Source: Clostridiales bacterium
GTDB lineage: Bacteria; Bacillota; Clostridia; Oscillospirales; Acutalibacteraceae
Assembly (NCBI GenBank): GCA_022791355.1
Contig: JAAVYX010000057.1
Coordinates: 1-23,968, forward strand
DNA length: 23,968 bases
Direction of reading: 5' to 3'
Below, in pieces: positions 15,305 through 21,041 of this stretch; position 1 is the first letter of the stretch; the number at the start of each line of letters is the position of its first letter. Made by a program: the position numbers and the translations under genes. The notes under the pieces are model-generated. The model made no database searches, had not been told where the DNA came from, and saw nothing but the letters and a program-made list of their open reading frames with translations.

Positions 15305-16714
15305 ATGAGCGTTGCAAACGGTACCCAGAGACTGGCGGCTGAAAAGAGCGCTCTCGCGGACAGCGCGGCCCGAAAGCGGCTGCAAGCCCTGTTCGACGAG
15401 GGAAGCTATACCGAGCTGGATCGGTTCGCCAAAAACGGAGACAAACCCGGCGAGGTGGTCACCGCCTACGGCAGTATCGCCGGCGCGCCGGCCTACGCCT
15501 TTTCCCAGGACGTGAGCGTAGCTTCCGGCGCCATGGGCCGGGTTCAGGCCCGGAAAATCGCCCGGGTCTATGAGCTGGCCGCCGCAAACGGCCTGCCGGT
15601 GGTGGGCCTGTACGATTCCAACGGCGCCCATCTGGACGAGGGGGTGGACGCGCTGGCCGCCTATGGCGACCTGATTATGCATTCTAACCGCCTGTCGGGC
15701 GTTGTGCCCCAGATTTCGGTGGTGCTGGGCGCCTGTATCGGCTCCGCCGCCCTGCTGGCTAGCCTGGCCGACGTCACTGTTATGTGTAAAGATGCGGAGT
15801 TTTATTGCGTGTCTCCCGTTATTTTGGGGGATAAGACCGGCAAAATCGGATCGGCTGAAACCGCCGCCAAGAACGGTTCAGCCCACCTTGTGGCTGAGGA
15901 CGAGAACGCCGCGTTGGATAAGGTAAAAGAATTGCTTTCCCTCCTGCCCGGCAACAATCTGTCGGTAGCTCCTATGGCCGACTATGAGCCGGCCGCCGGC
16001 GATCCCGCCGCCCTTGGGAGCGGCGCACAGACCGAGGTTATTCTGGACGCCGTGGCCGACGCCGGCAGCCGGTTGGAGCTATCCGCCGCCTACGGACCCG
16101 CCGCCCGCACCCTGCTTTGCCGCATCAGCGGCAATCCTGTGGGCGTTGTAGCCAACAGCGAGGAAAACGAGGGCCGCATCGACAGTTCCGCCGCCGCTAA
16201 AATCGCCCGGTTCGTCCGGATGTGCGACGCTTTCTCCATCCCGGTGGTCACTTTTGTTAATACCGCCGGCTTTGTAGCCGATGGAGATACCGAGTTGGCC
16301 GGCAGCGTCAAGGAGGCCGCCCTGCTGACCCACGCCTACGCCGAAGCAACCGCCCCGAAGGTGACGGTCATCGCCGGCAAGGCCTACGGCCCGGCCTATA
16401 TCGCCCTGGCCGGCCGCGCTTCCGGCGCCGACCTGGTTTACGCCTGGCCCGACGCTACCGTGTCCGCCTTGGAGCCCCTCACCGCCGTGTCGGTTCTTTA
16501 TAAGGACCGGATTGCGGCCGGCGAGAAGCGGGAAGACCTGGCCGCCGAATATGAAAAGACCGCCGCGTCGGCCTTTGAGGCTGCGGCCGCCGGGTATGTG
16601 GACGATGTGATCGACCCGGCCGAGACCTTCCAGCGTCTGGTTACCGCGTTAGATATGTTGTCCGGCAAGCGGGTCTCGACCTTGAGCAAAAAGCATTCGA
16701 ATATGCCGCTATAA
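15305..16714 (+). CDS. acyl-CoA carboxyltransferase-like subunit (12S/MmdA-like)
   Basis: A 469-residue protein of the biotin-dependent carboxyl transferase fold, with two crotonase-like halves. Family landmarks are clear in the second half: IDSSAAAKIARFVRMCDAFSIPVVTFVNTAGF, then YGPAYIALAGRASGADLVYAWPDATVSA and the KKHSNMPL end. In the first half the usual SGGAR-x-QEG motif is replaced by DSNGAHLDEGVDALAAYGD, and GACIGSAALLASLAD replaces the common GPCAGGAVYSPA; the substrate may therefore differ from methylmalonyl-CoA. It is shorter than MmdA (about 515 residues). GGAGGA (15291-15296) supports ATG 15305 over the open frame from 15236. A biotin carrier and a 5S-type subunit follow. Confidence 0.85.
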   Translation: MSVANGTQRLAAEKSALADSAARKRLQALFDEGSYTELDRFAKNGDKPGEVVTAYGSIAGAPAYAFSQDVSVASGAMGRVQARKIARVYELAAANGLPVVGLYDSNGAHLDEGVDALAAYGDLIMHSNRLSGVVPQISVVLGACIGSAALLASLADVTVMCKDAEFYCVSPVILGDKTGKIGSAETAAKNGSAHLVAEDENAALDKVKELLSLLPGNNLSVAPMADYEPAAGDPAALGSGAQTEVILDAVADAGSRLELSAAYGPAARTLLCRISGNPVGVVANSEENEGRIDSSAAAKIARFVRMCDAFSIPVVTFVNTAGFVADGDTELAGSVKEAALLTHAYAEATAPKVTVIAGKAYGPAYIALAGRASGADLVYAWPDATVSALEPLTAVSVLYKDRIAAGEKREDLAAEYEKTAASAFEAAAAGYVDDVIDPAETFQRLVTALDMLSGKRVSTLSKKHSNMPL

Positions 16715-16734
16715 AAAGCAGAAGCGCCGATCTA

Positions 16735-16755
16735 GCCGCATGCAAAGCATGCGGC
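16735..16755. repeat. 9-bp palindrome with AAA triloop
   Basis: GCCGCATGC (16735-16743) pairs perfectly with GCATGCGGC (16747-16755) around AAA. It lies between the carboxyltransferase stop and the first large repeat copy and follows the junction sequence GAAGCGCCGA (16721-16730) that also ends the second copy. No T-run follows. Confidence 0.65.
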
Positions 16756-16763
16756 AACCTGAG

Positions 16764-16943
16764 AAAATGACCGATAATTGCAAGCTATGCTTGCAAATCG
16801 CTTCCCGGGTCAGGACGCTCTGCCTTGCAGAGCGCCTAGTTGCGCAAGAATCGACGGAGCGGCGGGTACGCCGCGCAGACGAATCTGGAGCAAAGGGAAT
16901 TTTCACAGATCAGCGAGCGGAGGGAGGCGCGACAAGCGCCGGA
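16764..16943. repeat. palindromic repeat, copy A
   Basis: About 180 bases nearly identical to 17499-17682. It is a chain of hairpins: an ATTGCAAGC/GCTTGCAAAT stem with a TAT loop, CGCTCTGC/GCAGAGCG (16816-16834) with a CTT loop, the palindrome TTGCGCAA, GCGGCG/CGCCGC (16859-16874), then a conserved tail ending GGAGGCGCGACAAGCGCCG. Stem-paired changes between copies suggest the structure matters. The rest of the gap to 17112 has a G7 run near 16993, a CGCC/GGCG hairpin and the biotin carrier ribosome binding site. Confidence 0.8.
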
Positions 16944-17112
16944 CGGCGTTAACGGCCGAGAGCCCTTCGCTTCCCTGTCAGGATGGCCTGCTGGGGGGGT
17001 GCCCGCAAACCATTTTCGCTCGACCTAATCCCCGCAAACATTTACACATAACGTATGCATGCAAATTCGATCCCGCGCCGCCTTGGCGCATTTCATCAGG
17101 AGGGAACTGGAA

Positions 17113-17469
17113 ATGAAACAGTTGAAAGTAACCGTAAACGGTAAGACCTACGACGTACAGGTGGAAGAGGTAGGCGGTTCCGCAGCCCCGGCCGCCGCCG
17201 TGGCCCCCGCTCCCGCCCCGGCCGCGCCCGCAGCCCCGGCTCCCGCAGCGGGAGCCGGCGAACCGGTAGCCGCTCCCATGCCCGGCACCGTGCTGAAGGT
17301 GAATGTTTCGGCCGGCCAGTCGGTCAAGAAGGGCGACGTGCTGGTGGTGCTGGAAGCCATGAAGATGGAGAATGAGATCATGGCTCCCAAGGACGGTACC
17401 GTTACCGCCGTCATGGTGCAGAAGGGCGAGTCCGTAGATTCCGGCAAGGCTCTGCTGACGCTGAATTAA
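17113..17469 (+). CDS. biotin carrier protein (1.3S/gamma type)
   Basis: A 118-residue biotinyl carrier. Residues 1-20 form a short N-terminal beta segment, residues about 22-50 are a flexible Ala-Pro linker, and the rest is a biotinyl domain with the biotin lysine Lys84 in EAMKMEN. It swings carboxybiotin between the partner active sites. AGGAGGG (17098-17104) places the start at 17113. It lies between the two carboxyltransferase genes, and both flanks carry the large palindromic repeat. A similar protein serves as the gamma subunit of Na+-pumping decarboxylases. Confidence 0.94.
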   Translation: MKQLKVTVNGKTYDVQVEEVGGSAAPAAAVAPAPAPAAPAAPAPAAGAGEPVAAPMPGTVLKVNVSAGQSVKKGDVLVVLEAMKMENEIMAPKDGTVTAVMVQKGESVDSGKALLTLN

Positions 17470-17498
17470 ATGAGAAGGGCCGACCCCGCGAGCCAAGG

Positions 17499-17682
17499 AA
17501 AATGACCGATATTTGCAAGCTATGCTTGCAAATCGCTTCCCGGGTCAGGACGCTCTGCAAAGCAGAGCGCCTAGTTGCGCAAGAGACGGCGGAGCGGCGG
17601 ATACGCCGCGCAGACGAATCTGGGGCAGTGGGAATTTTCGCAAATCAGCGAGCGGAGAGAGGCGTGACAAGAAGCGCCGACT
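17499..17682. repeat. palindromic repeat, copy B
   Basis: About 90% identical by eye to copy A. Here the first stem is a perfect 10-bp ATTTGCAAGC/GCTTGCAAAT, and the second is CGCTCTGC (17551-17558)/GCAGAGCG (17562-17569) with an AAA loop instead of CTT. The GCGGCG/CGCCGC hairpin has GATA instead of GGTA. The tail reads GAGGCGTGACAAGAAGCGCCGAC. It starts 30 bases after the biotin carrier stop. Confidence 0.8.
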
Positions 17683-17713
17683 CAAGCTGCCGTAAAATAA
17701 TCTTCACAGTGCA

Positions 17714-17816
17714 GAAATCGGCGGAGCGGTATTTTATGCCGCACAGTCGTTTTTGAAACGGAGAGAGATTCTTTTCCGCCCAGCGGCGTGTATGAGGCGT
17801 GACAAGCGCGCCGACG
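17714..17816. repeat. palindromic repeat, degenerate copy C
   Basis: A shortened, diverged copy that matches only the last half of copies A and B: CGGCGGAGCGG, a hairpin GCGGTA/TGCCGC with different stem sequence, a CAGCG...GAGGCGTGACAAG stretch and CGCCGAC. It follows copy B almost directly, so B and C form a small tandem. Confidence 0.6.
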
Positions 17817-17887
17817 GGATGTATACTACGAAAAGTCATTTACAAGAATAGTCGGCGCAATACCGATGAAAAAAGAGGTGCTGCCAA

Positions 17888-19285
17888 ATGGCGCGTATTG
17901 GAATTACCGAAACCGTACTGCGGGACGCGCATCAGTCCCTGATCGCCACCCGTATGCCCATCGAAGATATGCTGCCCATGCTGGAGCCGCTGGATAAAAT
18001 CGGCTTCCACTCCTTGGAGTGCTGGGGCGGCGCGACCTTCGACGCCTGCCTGCGCTTTTTAGACGAGGACCCGTGGGACCGTCTGCGGACCATTCGCAAA
18101 AAGTGTCCCAACACCAAGCTGCAAATGCTTTTCCGGGGCCAGAATATGCTGGGCTACCGGCATTACGCCGACGATGTGGTGGAGTATTTCGTACAGAAAT
18201 CGGTTGCCAACGGTATCGACATCCTGCGTATCTTCGACGCGCTCAACGATATCCGCAACCTGGAAACCGCCATCAAGGCCTGTAAGAAGGAAGGGGCCCA
18301 CATGCAGGCCGCCATCTCTTACACTACCGGCCCGGTCTTTGACTTGGAGTATTACGCGAAATACGCCAAACAGCTGGCCGACGCGGGCGCGGATTCCATC
18401 TGTATCAAAGATATGGCCGGCCTGCTGACCCCGTACGGCGTGGGCGATCTGGTCAAGACCGTCAAGGAAGCCGGCAAGGTGCCTGTGCAGGTGCATAGTC
18501 ACTATACCTCGGGGCTGGCCTCTATGGTCATGATGCAGGCGGTGGAGGCCGGCGCCGACGTCATCGACTGCGCTATGTCTCCTCTGGCACTGGGAACCTC
18601 TCATCCGGCCACCGAATCCATGGTGGCCGCCTTCCAGGGCACCGAATACGATACCGGGCTGAATCTGGAGGCCTTGGCCGACATTGCCAAGTACGTGGAT
18701 ACCCTGCGGGAGAAGTATCTGGCCAGCGGCCTGCTCAATCCCAAGATGCTCAAGGTCGACGCCAAAACCCTACTCTATCAGGTTCCCGGCGGTATGCTGT
18801 CCAACCTGGTTTCCCAGTTAAAGCAGGCGGGGAAAGAGGATAAGCTGGCCGACGTGCTGGCCGAGGTCCCCCGCGTCCGGGCCGACTGCGGTTATCCGCC
18901 TCTGGTGACCCCTTCCTCCCAGATTGTGGGTACCCAAGCTGTTTTCAATATCGTTACTGGCGAGCGGTATAAGATGGTCACCAAGGAGTTCAAGGGCATC
19001 GTGCGGGGCGAATACGGCCGTACCCCCATCCCCATCGACCCCGATTTCCGCAAGAAGATCATCGGCGGCGAGGCGCCCATCGATTGCCGTCCCGCCGACC
19101 TGCTGGAGCCCGAGCTGGATAAGCTGAAGGCCGAGGCCGCTCCCTGGACCCAGCAGGAGGAGGACGTGCTCTCCTACGCTCAGTTCGGTCAGGTGGCCGT
19201 TAAGTTCTTTGAGAACAGAGATAATAAGAAGTTTAAGGTGGACGCGGCCCATGCGGACATCGAAAACAAGGTGCATCCCGTTTAA
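17888..19285 (+). CDS. pyruvate/oxaloacetate carboxyltransferase subunit (5S/OadA/PycB type, no biotin domain)
   Basis: A 465-residue TIM-barrel carboxyltransferase moving CO2 between carboxybiotin and pyruvate/oxaloacetate. Metal-site residues are visible: Asp13 in ETVLRDAHQSL, Lys174 in IKDMAG (the lysine carbamylated in the 5S family), and His203/His205 in VQVHSHYTSG. The conserved carboxylase domain follows (PGGMLSNLVSQL, GTQAVFNIVTGERYK). It ends near residue 465 without the biotinyl domain that OadA carries, like the 5S subunit of transcarboxylase. The biotin domain is in the separate gene at 17113. GAGGTG precedes the start. Confidence 0.93.
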   Translation: MARIGITETVLRDAHQSLIATRMPIEDMLPMLEPLDKIGFHSLECWGGATFDACLRFLDEDPWDRLRTIRKKCPNTKLQMLFRGQNMLGYRHYADDVVEYFVQKSVANGIDILRIFDALNDIRNLETAIKACKKEGAHMQAAISYTTGPVFDLEYYAKYAKQLADAGADSICIKDMAGLLTPYGVGDLVKTVKEAGKVPVQVHSHYTSGLASMVMMQAVEAGADVIDCAMSPLALGTSHPATESMVAAFQGTEYDTGLNLEALADIAKYVDTLREKYLASGLLNPKMLKVDAKTLLYQVPGGMLSNLVSQLKQAGKEDKLADVLAEVPRVRADCGYPPLVTPSSQIVGTQAVFNIVTGERYKMVTKEFKGIVRGEYGRTPIPIDPDFRKKIIGGEAPIDCRPADLLEPELDKLKAEAAPWTQQEEDVLSYAQFGQVAVKFFENRDNKKFKVDAAHADIENKVHPV

Positions 19286-19320
19286 TCCTGGAGCGTTTCT
19301 GAAGGAATCCGCGCAAAATT

Positions 19321-19353
19321 AGGGCCAATTGCCGAAAACAGGCGATTGGCCCT
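19321..19353 (+). terminator. terminator after the 5S-type gene
   Basis: AGGGCCAATTGCC (19321-19333) pairs with GGCGATTGGCCCT (19341-19353), 13 bp with one wobble and a GAAAACA loop. The following TTGCAATTTG is only moderately T-rich. It ends the carboxyltransferase cluster. Confidence 0.7.
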
Positions 19354-19381
19354 TGCAATTTGTCCGCGGATATGTTAAACT
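19353..19381 (+). promoter_or_regulatory. weak candidate promoter for secG
   Basis: TTGCAA (19353-19358), 17 bases, then TAAACT (19376-19381) with an extended TGT just before it. The -35 overlaps the end of the terminator stem. The hexamers match the consensus only partly. Confidence 0.3.
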
Positions 19382-19415
19382 ATTTTAGTAATAGAATTGC
19401 AGAGATTGTTGTAGC

Positions 19416-19513
19416 TTTTGGTGAGAACCCCCGCTGGGCCGAACGAAAATACATACTTTGTCTTGCAAAGTAAAATTTTTGCGAAGCCCTCGATGGGCTG
19501 AGCGAAAATCTAT
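19416..19513. repeat. two imperfect direct repeats with hairpins upstream of secG
   Basis: Unit 1 (19416-19453) and unit 2 (19477-19513) share a pattern TTTTG-GA-CCC-(5)-GGG-GA-CGAAAAT. Unit 2 forms AGCCC/GGGCT (19485-19499). Between them ACTTTG/CAAAGT pair (19455-19471). The reverse complement of unit 2 resembles 280-312, where GGGGC-ATCGA-GCCCC is followed by AAAAATTT. Confidence 0.5.
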
Positions 19514-19564
19514 AGCAGTCCATAAAACCTTCTGGCGAACCCAGTACGGAGGTGACATGAGTTT

Positions 19565-19816
19565 ATGTTAGTTGCTGAGATCATTGTAGGCGCTCTGATC
19601 CTGATCCTTTCGATTATCATCATTGCGGTGGTTCTGCTTCAGCAGGGCCGTCGTGCCGGCATCACCGGTGCGATTTCCGGCGGCGCGGATACCTTTCTGT
19701 CCAAGAATAAGGCCCGCACAGTGGACGCCTCTTTGGCCCGTTGGACCAAGTATATCGCCATCGGCTTCTTCGTGCTGGTTATCGCAGCCAATGTGATCGC
19801 CTTGAATATGCAGTAA
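19565..19816 (+). CDS. secG: preprotein translocase subunit SecG
   Basis: An 83-residue SecG with two membrane segments (about residues 3-25 and 62-80) and the LLQQGRRAGITGAISGGADTFLSK loop typical of the family. It assists SecYE and SecA in protein export. GGAGGTGA (19548-19555) precedes the ATG at 19565; the nearer ATG at 19557 opens a four-codon frame only. A strong terminator at 19834 follows, so it is likely a single-gene unit. Confidence 0.95.
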   Translation: MLVAEIIVGALILILSIIIIAVVLLQQGRRAGITGAISGGADTFLSKNKARTVDASLARWTKYIAIGFFVLVIAANVIALNMQ

Positions 19817-19833
19817 TCCTATTTTATAGGATG

Positions 19834-19870
19834 AAACGTCCCGGCCGTCTCAAGGGCCGGGACGTTTTTA
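19834..19870 (+). terminator. intrinsic terminator of secG
   Basis: AAACGTCCCGGCC (19834-19846) and GGCCGGGACGTTT (19855-19867) form a 13-bp stem with an 8-base loop and a T-run tail. Confidence 0.92.
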
Positions 19871-19911
19871 TATGGAATAGAATGAATCACACAAAAAATT
19901 AAAATTATAAA

Positions 19912-19940
19912 TTGCAATTCTTGTTTATTTATGCTATAAT
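19912..19940 (+). promoter_or_regulatory. promoter of the SseB-like gene
   Basis: TTGCAA (19912-19917), a 17-base spacer ending in an extended TGC, and a perfect TATAAT (19935-19940), in a strongly AT-rich gap. Confidence 0.75.
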
Positions 19941-19979
19941 CGTTAATATTAAATTTTATGATATAGGGGAGAATTTCTT

Positions 19980-20750
19980 ATGCATTTCAGTCAGGAGCCT
20001 ATCAGCAATCCTGTCTTGGACGCGGCGCTGCGCAGCGTGCAGCAGAATCCCACCGAAAAGGCGCAGAATATCTTGTTCCAGGAGATCGCCCTGCGGGCCA
20101 GATTTATTCTGCCGGTAACGGTAGCCAATCCGAGCGCTTCCGATGGGCAGGGGAATGCAACAGTCGCCGCCAGGGTTACCCTGCTCACCGGTAAGGACGA
20201 CCGGCATTACTTTCCCGCCTTTACTAGCCGGGAGGAGTGGAAAAAGTGGCAGGCCAGCAGCGGCCAGCAGACGGCTGTAGCCCAGTTTGACGATTATGTG
20301 GATTTGCTGGATAAGGATAGTCAAGTGGCCGGGCTTGTTATCAACCCCTTTGGGGCCGCCCTGATGCTCTCCCGGGAGGACGTGGCCCGGCTGAAAAAGA
20401 GCAAGGATAGTTTTTCCTTTCCCTCCACTATGCAGAAGATGGAAACGGGGACAAAGATCAGACTGCGCGATCCCTCCGAGGAGGCCGACGATCTGCGCCG
20501 CGCTATGGCCGATTATCTGAAAACCTGTCCTCAAATACAATCAGCCTATCTCTGCATCATGGACAAGGACGGAGAGGAAAGCTTTCTCGTGGTTCTGCAG
20601 CCGAATGTCTCCGACCGCTCGGTGGCCGACGGACTGGCCAAGGCCTCTCTGCCTTATCTGCGGAATAAGCCTCTGAACGTAGCCTCCGCGCTGTCCGAAG
20701 TGGGCGAGCGGGTCCGTATGTCCTTTTCGGCCTTTTACGGCTCCAAATAA
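19980..20750 (+). CDS. SseB family protein
   Basis: A 256-residue cytoplasmic protein resembling enhanced serine sensitivity protein SseB. The first domain (about residues 10-135) includes a set of small strands, DRHYFPAFTSREEWKKW and NPFGAALMLSRED, the SseB N-terminal pattern. The second (about residues 150-255) has AYLCIMDKDGEESFLVVLQP, the SseB C-terminal pattern. The biochemical role is unknown. AGGGGAG (19965-19971) and a consensus promoter precede it. It is flanked by terminators, so probably monocistronic. Confidence 0.85.
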   Translation: MHFSQEPISNPVLDAALRSVQQNPTEKAQNILFQEIALRARFILPVTVANPSASDGQGNATVAARVTLLTGKDDRHYFPAFTSREEWKKWQASSGQQTAVAQFDDYVDLLDKDSQVAGLVINPFGAALMLSREDVARLKKSKDSFSFPSTMQKMETGTKIRLRDPSEEADDLRRAMADYLKTCPQIQSAYLCIMDKDGEESFLVVLQPNVSDRSVADGLAKASLPYLRNKPLNVASALSEVGERVRMSFSAFYGSK

Positions 20751-20970
20751 TGCCGGCATTTTATCCTACGGGTCTGCGGCTGTCTGCGAAAAGGCCCGAA
20801 AATATCTATGCCAGGTTTCGATGGCTACGGATCTGAAAAATTTTGGAGAGATTTTTGTCTGGGCCGCCTATCTGAAAGATGCAAGGAATGCGGACAAAAA
20901 TTTGGTCGAAAGCCCAATAGACGGCAAGGTGGATGAGTCCCTCATCAAAACTTATGCAGGGCATAGAAAA
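20751..20970. other. gap after the SseB-like gene
   Basis: An open frame from 20821 has no ribosome binding site and runs through the terminator, so it is not called. The stretch at 20943-20967 (CATCAAAACTTATGCAGGGC) closely matches 303-327, and GATTTTTGT near 20849 echoes the same element upstream. Confidence 0.4.
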
Positions 20971-21006
20971 AGGCTTGGGAAAGAACTTCTTTCCCAAGCC
21001 TTTTTG
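20971..21006. terminator. bidirectional intrinsic terminator
   Basis: AGGCTTGGGAAAG (20971-20983) pairs perfectly with CTTTCCCAAGCCT (20989-21001), loop AACTT. TTTT follows on the + strand and TTTTC on the - strand. It serves both the SseB-like gene and the histidine kinase, which converge here. Confidence 0.92.
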
Positions 21007-21041
21007 CCGATTTTGTCAAATATATGCAAACAGGCTACAGC

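Noticed and set aside
16740..17116. Several small frames within the repeat copies A and B
   Set aside because: They occur in two frames of the same palindromic repeat, differ between copies and lack start signals.
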